Shown here piece by piece: positions 1 through 5,803 of a DNA stretch of 5,892 bases (its first letter is position 1; each line of letters opens with the position of its first letter). Position numbers and translations under genes: made by a program. The notes beneath the pieces were generated by a model, which saw only the letters and a list, made by a program, of their open reading frames with translations, was not told the DNA's origin and ran no database searches. This DNA comes from Caldilineae bacterium (GTDB taxonomy: Bacteria; Chloroflexota; Anaerolineae; J102): the NCBI GenBank assembly GCA_011192085.1, contig DUEQ01000535.1, positions 4,969 through 10,860 of the forward strand. Reading direction: 5' to 3'.

Positions 1-137
1 GTCGATGTGGGGGTTGGCGAAGGGGAAGGCGTGGGCGACGCGGTGGCGGTGGGCGTTGGGGAGGGCGTGGGCGACGCGGTGGCAGTGGGCGTCGGGGAGG
101 GCGTGGGGGTGAGGGTGGGAGTTGCGGTGGGCGTGGG
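1..137 (-). repeat. Pro/Thr/Ser/Ala-rich linker with two tandem 36-nt repeats
   Basis: This is the coding sequence for the low-complexity linker at the visible C-terminal end of the beta-helix protein (residues 705-749). Two copies of a 36-nt unit lie at 30-65 and 66-101, differing at only two bases, both of them silent. Each encodes PSPTPTATASPT, so the repeat keeps the frame. Such linkers join folded modules in secreted proteins and are probably extended and possibly glycosylated; that role is general knowledge of these linkers, not visible here. Because the linker is still running at the edge, another module or a cell-wall anchor probably follows it. Confidence 0.9.
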
Positions 138-2249
138 CTGCGGTCGGTAGCGCACCAACAATTGCGGCCGCTGGTCCGCGTCCCCCTCTTTGCTGCCCAG
201 GGCGTAGTACACCGAGCCTTCGGAGTAGCCGGACAGGATAACGCCCTCGTTGCTGGCCGGGTCGGCCAGCCATGTCGCCACGAGGGATGTCACATCGATG
301 CGCACTGGGCCGCTGGCGGGCAAGGCCTGGGCGACCGCGGGCGTCCAATCCCGATCGCCAACGCCCTTCGCGCCTGACTCCTCCCACGCCGCGCCGCTGC
401 GGGCCTGACTCTGGTTGACTTCATCTTCCGCCCAGCGTCGCCGCAATGGGTACACTTTGACGGTCATGGGATTGTTGTTGGAGCGGTTGGTGACCGTCAG
501 TTGCAGTTGGGCCTCGTCCAGGATGATGTCTGTTGGCAGGGCGACGAGGTCGAAGCGGAGCAAGGCCTGTTCGATCTCGCCGCTGCGCACCCGCAAGGCC
601 GTCGCCCCTCCGAAGTTGTCATCGGGGAACCATTCGCTGATGAAGGCGTCGGCCGCGGGCGCGAGTTCGACCAGCTTCTGCCCCTTGGGCGTGGGGGTGG
701 GCGTGGCCTGTTGCAGCCAGCGCTGCTGGGCCGGATTGACGCAGTCGTTGGAGTTCGTGTCGATGTCCGGGCCGATGGAGGGCCATTGCATGCCGCCGAA
801 AAATGAGGGTTTGCTCGAAAGATAGTAACTGGAGGGGATGTTGTGATCGGCGATGGCGGGATCCCATTGCAGCGCGCCATCGGTGTAGTTGCCATGGACC
901 AGCGTGTCCAGCACATCGGGATCGATGCGGATGCTGTTGGGGTAATAGCCCAGCACATTGCCCACCAGGTTATGGGTGTGGGACTGATGCTTGAGCTGGA
1001 TGCCTTCTTGCTGCACGCAATTGCGCAGGAAGGTGTTGCCAGGCCCCGACGCGCCCCACGCGTCGGAGCTGTTCACCTCCGCCATGATGTTCCCCTCGAA
1101 GAGGTTGTAGGAGGGGTAATGGCCATGCACCGAAACGTCGGTGAAATAGGAGAAATGCCTGTCGGTGGCATAGTTGTAGGCGAAGACATTGCCGCTGGCT
1201 CCCACCTGCACCACCATCGCGTGCCGGAAATTTCGAAAGATGTTGTTTTCGACCAGGCAGCTCGTGGTGTGCTTTTCCAGGTTGACGCCGTAGCCCTGGC
1301 CGCCGCTGCCATAGCCCCAGGAATCATGGAAGTAGCTGTCCCGTATCTCGCAGCGGTAGGTGTTGATGGAGAGGACATGGCTTTCCCGCACGTATTCGCT
1401 CTCCACATTGCGCACCCACACATCCGCGGTATTGTACATGAGGATCATTTGGCCCAAGCCCTGGTCCGCCCGTTTGAGATGCAGATTCTCCACCCCAGCC
1501 TTGCGAACCACCTCCACCCGACGGATGCGCGGTTGACGCGCCGCTTCGTAGGTGTAGTGAAGCTGCTCGGCCAGATAGAGGCGGTTTCCCTCCACTTGGG
1601 TGATCTCCACCATCTCTCCCACCGCGTCTTGGGCCCACGATTCGTTACTGATGGTGCTGTCATTGGTCTCCAAGATCTCAGCGAAATCCCCCGCCTGGAA
1701 CTGCGATGCATCCGCAACCGTGATCGCCCACGAGCCGTGGGTGTATCCGCCGGTGACGCTGACGAAAGGCCCGTAATTCCACGCCAGCATGCGGATGCCG
1801 GCCACGGGCTCGCTGTATGCGCTGAGGTTGAAAAGCAGCGTGGTGGATTGCGGTCCATCGCCTCGCAAGACCACGTTGGAGGGCAGATTCAGCGCGCCAT
1901 CCTGGATGGCGCGGGTTTTGATGTCGTAGACGCCCGCGGGGAGATAGACCGCGCCGCCGCCCATATCCCGAGCTGCGTAGATGGCCTCCTGGATCGCGGG
2001 GCCGTCATCGCGCCCGTCGTTGGGGCGGGCGCCATAGTCGGTTACATTGACGACCACAGATCGGTAGGGGATGTCCAGTCCCGGCCTCCAGTTCAGGCGT
2101 CTGCTGAAGGGTATGATTTCATCGACTCTCTCGGGTTCCTGGCCCCGTTGCGAATAGCCTGGCTTCACAGCCATGATGAAGCTGACAGCGAGGATCGCCA
2201 GCGCGAAGAGGGGCAAGCGAATGCGTTTGGCGAAATGATAGGTGGTCAT
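1..2249 (-). CDS. Secreted right-handed beta-helix protein with DNRLRE-type module and Pro/Thr-rich linkers (3' end outside window)
   Basis: I translated the minus strand from the ATG at 2249 and found 749 codons with no stop, running off the left edge, so the C-terminus is missing. Residues 8-34 look like a secretion signal or anchor (KRIR, then a hydrophobic stretch to about 28). Residues 66-140 match the start of pectate lyase/GH28-related beta-helix proteins: NVTDYGARPNDGRDDGPAIQ, then GGGAVYLPAGVY and LRGDG. Asn/Gly-rich coils typical of a parallel beta-helix follow (about 255-435, e.g. YNLFEGN, NTFLRN, HNLVGN), ending with FFGGMQWPSIGPDID (484-498). A PTPTP linker (516-521) leads to a DNRLRE/CBM96-like module (about 527-702: ADAFISEW, NFGG, ALLRFDL, IDVTSLVATWL, PQLLVRY). 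A second Pro/Thr-rich linker runs to the edge. No in-frame ATG, GTG or TTG lies between 2249 and the upstream in-frame TGA, which fixes the start; the ribosome site is weak (GGAT about 10 nt upstream). It is probably extracellular and polysaccharide-binding or -cleaving; I recognise no catalytic signature, so the substrate is unknown. Confidence 0.9.
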   Translation of the reverse strand, partial: MTTYHFAKRIRLPLFALAILAVSFIMAVKPGYSQRGQEPERVDEIIPFSRRLNWRPGLDIPYRSVVVNVTDYGARPNDGRDDGPAIQEAIYAARDMGGGAVYLPAGVYDIKTRAIQDGALNLPSNVVLRGDGPQSTTLLFNLSAYSEPVAGIRMLAWNYGPFVSVTGGYTHGSWAITVADASQFQAGDFAEILETNDSTISNESWAQDAVGEMVEITQVEGNRLYLAEQLHYTYEAARQPRIRRVEVVRKAGVENLHLKRADQGLGQMILMYNTADVWVRNVESEYVRESHVLSINTYRCEIRDSYFHDSWGYGSGGQGYGVNLEKHTTSCLVENNIFRNFRHAMVVQVGASGNVFAYNYATDRHFSYFTDVSVHGHYPSYNLFEGNIMAEVNSSDAWGASGPGNTFLRNCVQQEGIQLKHQSHTHNLVGNVLGYYPNSIRIDPDVLDTLVHGNYTDGALQWDPAIADHNIPSSYYLSSKPSFFGGMQWPSIGPDIDTNSNDCVNPAQQRWLQQATPTPTPKGQKLVELAPAADAFISEWFPDDNFGGATALRVRSGEIEQALLRFDLVALPTDIILDEAQLQLTVTNRSNNNPMTVKVYPLRRRWAEDEVNQSQARSGAAWEESGAKGVGDRDWTPAVAQALPASGPVRIDVTSLVATWLADPASNEGVILSGYSEGSVYYALGSKEGDADQRPQLLVRYRPQPTPTATPTLTPTPSPTPTATASPTPSPTPTATASPTPSPSPTPTS

Positions 2250-2392
2250 TTGGCGTTCATCCGATGGTGTGTGAGGAGAAGGGGTGCGTGGGATGGCGAT
2301 TTCAAAGGCGCGAGTTCAGAGAGGGCGGAGGGCGCCGCCAAGCGCTCACGCCGGACGCATCCCCCGGACCGCGCGCGGGCGCAGCGCTTCAG
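2250..2392 (-). other. Intergenic spacer with possible RNA stem-loops
   Basis: This spacer lies between the oxidoreductase stop and the beta-helix start. It contains a perfect 7-bp inverted pair, AAGCGCT at 2340-2346 and AGCGCTT at 2383-2389, around a very GC-rich 36-nt interval. A short GGCGG/CCGCC hairpin overlaps the same area. No U-run follows in either direction, so I do not call it an intrinsic terminator. I see no convincing -35/-10 pair on the minus strand here, so the beta-helix gene may be read from the upstream promoter, or from one I cannot recognise. Confidence 0.35.
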
Positions 2393-3982
2393 CTATGGGC
2401 GCATGTCATCCGCAGGATAGATTTGCAGCGGGGGGCCATTTTGGGTGAGCAGGTCGCGGGTGCGCGCGCCCAACACGTGTCGGGCCGCGGCCAGGCCCGT
2501 GCCTGTCACCCCCGCGATGCCATGGCTGAGGGTGCTGGCCCCCACCATGAGCAGCCCCTCGAAGGGTGTGGTGACGCCGAACCCGCCCGGCCCCACCTGA
2601 TCGGGCGTCTTGGCCGTGCCATACAGGCTGCCACGGGTGGCGTTGATGTAGAATTCGTTGGTCAGCGGCGTGCTCAGGCTCCAAAATACGACGCGCTGGC
2701 TGATGCCCGGAATGCGTTTCTCCAACGCCCGGAACATCCGCTCCGCCAGCTCCTCCTTCATGGCCTCATAATCGTCAGGACGCTGGCCGGGCCTCGTGCC
2801 CGCCCACTTTTCGAACGCATCATAGCCCACGAAGCTGAACATCTCCAGGGTGTGACGCCCATGATGCATCTTGGTGGGGTCCTTGAGGGTGGTCACTGTC
2901 AGGAAGAACGCGGGCGGCTCGGGCAGATTCAGCACCTCATCGGTGAGGCCTAGTTGGTAAAGCCCATCCACGTCCTCGTTGTCATAAAACCAATAGTTGC
3001 CCGAATCCAGCCCCGCGGCCTTCAGGTCCATATCCACTGCAAAAAAGAGGCTGAGACAGGAGACCGAGTATCGGACCCGGTCCAGCTTCTTGCGCAGCTT
3101 CTCGGGAAGATGCTCCCGCCCGATGAGCTTGCCGAAGGTGACTTCCGGGTCTGCATTGCTGATGACCGTGGTCGCGGTGATGACCTCCCCGGCCGCGGTC
3201 TCCACCCCCGCGACCCGCTTTCCCTCCAGCAGGATGCGCTTCACAGGCGTTTGCAGCCGAATCTCTCCGCCCGCCCGTTTTAGCGCCCGCACGAACGCCT
3301 TGGGGATGGCGCCGCCCCCGCCGCGGGGGTAGTAGCCGCCATTGAAATAGTGCCGGGTCACGCCCGCATGCACGAACGCCGAGACCATGCTGGGGGGCAG
3401 GCCGTGATCCCCTGACTGGGCGGAGAGAATCCCCTTGAGTTTGGGATCGGAGATGAACGCGTCCAGCAGATCGCCACCCGTCTTCTTGTACCATCGCAGC
3501 ACCGAGAGCGCGCTGGGCGCGGCCTTGATGGCCCCGACCGGACCGCTGACCTGACCCAACTGGTTGACCTGGCGCATCAGGCTCTCCACCGCATCCAGAT
3601 AGCCGTCGATGCCCCTGGCCTCGCGAGGAAACCGAGCCTTCAGCCGCTCGGCCAGCCGCGCCTTGCCTTTTGGCATATCAAACCGCTCCTCGCCCAAAAA
3701 CACGTGATCGAAGCCGTCAGGATTCAGTTCGAAGAAAATCAGGTCGCGGGAGACGCCCAGGCCTTCATACACCGAGCGCAGCCAGCCCCCTTCATCCAGC
3801 TCGCCGATGTAGTGCACGCCTGGGCTGAATCGATAGCCGTTCAAGGTGAATGTCTGGCTCCAGCCGCCGGGAATCTCGTGTTGCTCTAGAACAAGCGTCC
3901 TCTTTCCTGCCTGGGCCAGGGGGACGGCTGCGGCCAGGCCCCCTGCGCCTGAACCAATGACGATGACATCGTAGTCGGACAT
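2393..3982 (-). CDS. FAD-dependent oxidoreductase, phytoene desaturase / retinol 13,14-reductase (RetSat) type
   Basis: This 529-residue protein begins with a Rossmann FAD-binding motif: DVIVIGSGAGGLAAA at 5-19 (G10-x-G12-x-x-G15), followed by Glu33 at the end of the second strand, where family members bind the adenosine ribose. Next come PGGWSQTF and the segment YRFSPGVHYIGEL (50-62), which resembles the FDTGIHYIG region of all-trans-retinol 13,14-reductases. Mid-protein landmarks are YYPRGGGGAIPKAF (217-230), where the family has GG..Y..GG, and VISNADP (273-279). The C-terminal FAD-contacting region is LLMVGASTLSHGIAGVTGTG (477-496). Length is normal for the family, and no transmembrane segment is obvious. 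Members desaturate or saturate carotenoid, retinoid or other polyprenyl/lipid chains; no phytoene synthase or other carotenoid gene is visible, so the substrate is open. The start at 3982 is supported by AGGAG six bases upstream. It lies 78 nt after the small membrane gene and is probably cotranscribed with it. Confidence 0.9.
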   Translation of the reverse strand: MSDYDVIVIGSGAGGLAAAVPLAQAGKRTLVLEQHEIPGGWSQTFTLNGYRFSPGVHYIGELDEGGWLRSVYEGLGVSRDLIFFELNPDGFDHVFLGEERFDMPKGKARLAERLKARFPREARGIDGYLDAVESLMRQVNQLGQVSGPVGAIKAAPSALSVLRWYKKTGGDLLDAFISDPKLKGILSAQSGDHGLPPSMVSAFVHAGVTRHYFNGGYYPRGGGGAIPKAFVRALKRAGGEIRLQTPVKRILLEGKRVAGVETAAGEVITATTVISNADPEVTFGKLIGREHLPEKLRKKLDRVRYSVSCLSLFFAVDMDLKAAGLDSGNYWFYDNEDVDGLYQLGLTDEVLNLPEPPAFFLTVTTLKDPTKMHHGRHTLEMFSFVGYDAFEKWAGTRPGQRPDDYEAMKEELAERMFRALEKRIPGISQRVVFWSLSTPLTNEFYINATRGSLYGTAKTPDQVGPGGFGVTTPFEGLLMVGASTLSHGIAGVTGTGLAAARHVLGARTRDLLTQNGPPLQIYPADDMRP

Positions 3983-3988
3983 GGATCG

Positions 3989-3993
3989 CTCCT
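3989..3993 (-). promoter_or_regulatory. Ribosome binding site of the FAD oxidoreductase gene
   Basis: AGGAG on the minus strand, six bases before the ATG at 3982. It fixes the start of the oxidoreductase. It is also the best-spaced Shine-Dalgarno in the window. Confidence 0.8.
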
Positions 3994-4006
3994 GGGATGA
4001 TGAGAT

Positions 4007-4040
4007 GGGGCGGACGCAGGTGGTCGATGGACCATGCCCC
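4007..4040 (-). other. Two-tier inverted repeat ahead of the oxidoreductase gene
   Basis: On the minus strand an inner 5-bp stem with a 4-nt loop, TGGTC-CATC-GACCA (4034 down to 4021), is flanked by an outer pair, GGGGC (4040-4036) and GCCCC (4011-4007). It lies between the stop of the small membrane gene and the ribosome binding site of the oxidoreductase. No U-run follows, so a terminator is unlikely. It could be an RNA processing or translation-tuning element, or chance in GC-rich DNA. Confidence 0.3.
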
Positions 4041-4060
4041 GCCGCGGTTCAAGACGCTGT

Positions 4061-4273
4061 TCAGACTTGCGACTGAGGATTCACGCTCCAGAAGGCCAGG
4101 GGGCCCATGATGGGAACCATGCACGCCAACGCCCAAATCCCCTTCTCCAAAGGTGAGCGCGCCCGCCTTCGCGGCCCCATCCAAGCCAGGATGGTCAGCA
4201 TGGGCGTGAGCGCAAAAAAGAAGAGAAGCACCCCTCGATTGAGGATCTGTGCGAGCAAAAAAGCGTCTTCCAT
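4061..4273 (-). CDS. Small two-helix membrane protein, possibly PLDc_N-like
   Basis: A 70-residue protein with two predicted membrane helices: about 13-33 (GVLLFFFALTPMLTILAWMG) and about 46-63 (IWALACMVPIMGPLAFW). A basic loop, PRRRARS (34-40), separates them, which suggests that the loop is cytoplasmic. The second half, with W-x-x-x..PxxGPLxF, resembles the short N-terminal membrane domain found alone or ahead of phospholipase D/cardiolipin synthase proteins (PLDc_N); I hold this only moderately. It is the first gene of the leftward group, with its promoter at about 4314-4342. GGAGG (4285-4289) lies 11 nt before the ATG, slightly far. A second ATG at 4280 is closer, but opens a different frame that overlaps the oxidoreductase gene and looks non-coding. 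The function is unknown; the context suggests a membrane partner or an unrelated passenger. Confidence 0.7.
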   Translation of the reverse strand: MEDAFLLAQILNRGVLLFFFALTPMLTILAWMGPRRRARSPLEKGIWALACMVPIMGPLAFWSVNPQSQV

Positions 4274-4284
4274 GAGACATCGAG

Positions 4285-4294
4285 CCTCCTTCCT
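4285..4294 (-). promoter_or_regulatory. Purine-rich ribosome binding site of the small membrane gene
   Basis: AGGAAGGAGG on the minus strand is a strong anti-16S complement. Its 3' edge is 11 nt from the ATG at 4273 and 4 nt from an out-of-frame ATG at 4280, so the start choice rests on coding quality, not on spacing alone. Confidence 0.65.
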
Positions 4295-4313
4295 GAAATG
4301 CGTAGGCGGTCTA

Positions 4314-4342
4314 ACTTTAGATCAGATCGGGGCAATTCGCAA
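4314..4342 (-). promoter_or_regulatory. Sigma70-like promoter for the leftward gene group
   Basis: On the minus strand, -35 TTGCGA (4342-4337), a 17-nt spacer, and -10 TAAAGT (4319-4314). Each box matches four of six consensus bases. Transcription would start near 4307, about 34 nt before the first ATG. The spacer side of the -10 holds a tandem AGATC repeat (4319-4328). The promoter probably drives the small membrane gene and the oxidoreductase, and perhaps the beta-helix gene. Confidence 0.5.
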
Positions 4343-4343
4343 C

Positions 4344-4374
4344 CTGGGGCGTCCAAACTTGGCAACCGCCCCAG
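4344..4374. promoter_or_regulatory. Candidate operator: perfect 8-bp inverted repeat between divergent promoters
   Basis: CTGGGGCG at 4344-4351 and CGCCCCAG at 4367-4374 form perfect arms, with centres 23 bp apart (about two helix turns), as expected for a dimeric DNA-binding regulator. The interval contains the rightward -35 box. The left arm begins two bases from the leftward -35 box. A bound protein would be placed to affect both promoters. No regulator gene is visible in the window, so the partner is unknown. Confidence 0.45.
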
Positions 4375-4387
4375 CTCATGGTATACA
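4359..4387 (+). promoter_or_regulatory. Extended -10 sigma70-like promoter for the sulfatase-fold gene
   Basis: -35 TTGGCA (4359-4364, five of six consensus bases), a 17-nt spacer, and -10 TATACA (4382-4387, four of six) directly preceded by TGG (4379-4381), the extended -10 motif TGn. Transcription would begin near 4394, giving a leader of about 36 nt. The promoter lies inside the longer open frame that begins at 4298, which argues that translation starts at 4430. Confidence 0.65.
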
Positions 4388-4400
4388 GTGCACGACCACA

Positions 4401-4421
4401 AATCTCCAATCTCCATTCTCC
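4401..4421 (+). repeat. Pyrimidine-rich leader with three tandem 7-nt repeats
   Basis: AATCTCC, AATCTCC and ATTCTCC follow one another without gaps, then a C-run leads up to the ATG at 4430. They take the place where a Shine-Dalgarno sequence would be expected; none is present. Pyrimidine-rich leaders can be bound by ribosomal protein S1 in some bacteria; that this happens here is only an inference. Confidence 0.6.
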
Positions 4422-4429
4422 CCCATCCC

Positions 4430-5803
4430 ATGCGCCCGAACATCATCCTCCTCGTCCTCGATTGCGTGCGGTTCGATGGCCTGCACGCCTTCGGCAACCC
4501 CCGCCCCGTGACGCCCGCGTTAGACCGCCTGGCCGAGAACAGCCGCCGCTACACCCAGGCCCGCAGCGCCGCCATCTGGACCCTGCCCAGCCATGCCAGC
4601 ATGTTCACAGGCCTGCATCCCCGGCAGCACGGCGTCAATGTGGAGACCCGTTGGCTGGATGAGCGCATTCCCACCATGGCCGAGCGCCTGGCCTGGGCCG
4701 GTTATCAGACCGTGGCCTTCTCCACCAACGCCTGGGTGGGGCCCCATTTCGGTTTGGACCGGGGATTCGAAGTCTTCTACGCGCTGTGGCGCATCTTTCC
4801 AGGCATGGGCAAAGCCCCCTTTCCTTGGTGGGAGAAAGCTCTGCGCAAGGGATTGTTGGAGCGTTCGGACAAAGGTGCGCGCAAGTTGAACGCCTACCTG
4901 CGCACATGGTGGAAGACGCGACGCGATCCCGAGCGCCCCTTCTTTCTCTTCGGGCTCTATCTCGACGCCCACCTGCCCTATCGCCCGCCCAAAGGCTATG
5001 CCGAACGCCTGCTGGACCGAGACGCTCTGCGCCGGGCCCGAGCCGCAAACCAGGACGCGTGGGCCTACATGGCGGGCGAAGTCTCCATGACGCCCGAGGA
5101 TTTCGCGGGATTGCGCGCGCTCTACGACGCGGAGATCGCCTATGTGGACGACATGCTTGCCGACATGCTTGGGTTCCTGGACAGCGCAGGCGCGCTGGAG
5201 GACACGATGGTCGTCGTCACCGCGGATCATGGCGAGAACATCGGCGACCACGGCCTTATGGACCATCAGTACTGCGTGTGCGAGACCCTGGCCCACGTCC
5301 CCCTCATTATCCACTATCCCCACGCGCTGGCTCCGGGCGACGACGACTCGCCCGTCCAACACACCGACCTCCTGCCCACCTTCCTGGACCTCGCGGGAGC
5401 CGCGCCCCCCGCGAGCCTGACGGGCCGCTCCCTCCTCGCCTCCTCCCCGGCAACCCCTCCGCCGCAAATCATCCAATACACCGCGCCCCACCGTCACCGC
5501 TTCGCCCGTCGCCATCCTGGCTTCGATCCAGCCAGCAAAGGCTACGATCGCACCTACGACGCCTTCATCCAGGCGGGCGTCAAACTCATCCGCAGCAACC
5601 GGGGCGACATCTGGTTCTATGACCTCGCCGACGATCCCGGCGAGACTGTGAATTTGGCCGCCCATCGGCCCCAGCGCGTCCAGGACCTGACCGCCGCGCT
5701 CGACGCCTGGCTGGCCAACCATCCTCCCCTGATCGAAGCCGCGCCCCCGCCCGAACTGGATGAGGACCTACAGAAACACCTGCGCGGCCTGGGCTATCTT
5801 TAG
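4430..5803 (+). CDS. Sulfatase-fold (alkaline phosphatase superfamily) hydrolase with Thr at the nucleophile position
   Basis: A 457-residue protein. PNIILLVLDCVRFDGL (3-18) supplies the first metal ligand, Asp11. WTLPSHASMFTG (50-61) aligns with the sulfatase signature C-x-P-S-R-A-x-x-x-T-G, with Thr51 for Cys/Ser and His55 for Arg. LYLDAHLPYRPP (176-187) carries the conserved His181, and TADHGENIGDHG (264-275) carries Asp266, His267 and His274. The C-terminal FYDLADDPGETVNL (396-409) is typical of sulfatases. No signal peptide or membrane helix is seen, so it is probably cytoplasmic. Without Cys/Ser it cannot form formylglycine; Thr nucleophiles occur in phosphodiesterases and phosphoethanolamine/glycerophosphate transferases of this superfamily, and WTxPSHxS proteins are usually annotated just as 'sulfatase'. 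The substrate is therefore open (sulfate or phosphate ester). I chose the ATG at 4430, not the in-frame ATG at 4298, because the family start motif begins at residue 3, the preceding 44 residues look non-coding, and a strong promoter lies within them. Confidence 0.9.
   Translation: MRPNIILLVLDCVRFDGLHAFGNPRPVTPALDRLAENSRRYTQARSAAIWTLPSHASMFTGLHPRQHGVNVETRWLDERIPTMAERLAWAGYQTVAFSTNAWVGPHFGLDRGFEVFYALWRIFPGMGKAPFPWWEKALRKGLLERSDKGARKLNAYLRTWWKTRRDPERPFFLFGLYLDAHLPYRPPKGYAERLLDRDALRRARAANQDAWAYMAGEVSMTPEDFAGLRALYDAEIAYVDDMLADMLGFLDSAGALEDTMVVVTADHGENIGDHGLMDHQYCVCETLAHVPLIIHYPHALAPGDDDSPVQHTDLLPTFLDLAGAAPPASLTGRSLLASSPATPPPQIIQYTAPHRHRFARRHPGFDPASKGYDRTYDAFIQAGVKLIRSNRGDIWFYDLADDPGETVNLAAHRPQRVQDLTAALDAWLANHPPLIEAAPPPELDEDLQKHLRGLGYL

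Noticed and set aside
1..137. GTGGGCG-rich repeat as a possible CRISPR, origin or G-quadruplex element
   Set aside because: The period is 36 nt but the copies are contiguous with no spacers, and the sequence is fully explained as codons of a PT-rich linker. G-rich runs on the plus strand follow from the Pro codons.
843..2420. Open frame of 525 codons on the plus strand, antisense to the beta-helix gene
   Set aside because: Its product shows no family motif and has the Ala/Val/His/Arg-rich bias of antisense frames in GC-rich genes. The minus strand over the same stretch encodes clear domains with an uninterrupted frame.
2264..2953. 229-codon plus frame and several short plus frames over the oxidoreductase gene
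   Set aside because: They are antisense to a strongly recognisable FAD protein and show no motif of their own.
3792..4280. 162-codon minus frame from the better-spaced ATG at 4280
   Set aside because: It overlaps the oxidoreductase gene by about 190 nt and has a low-complexity, Arg/Gly/His/Pro-rich product. The 4273 frame gives a coherent membrane protein.
4298..4429. In-frame N-terminal extension of the sulfatase-fold gene to the ATG at 4298
   Set aside because: The 44 residues are polar and unlike the family, and the family start motif follows directly after the ATG at 4430. A good promoter and the inverted repeat lie within this stretch.
4520..5722. Open frame of 400 codons on the minus strand, antisense to the sulfatase-fold gene
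   Set aside because: The plus strand carries all sulfatase-fold motifs. The antisense product is Gly/Val/Arg-rich without recognisable motifs.
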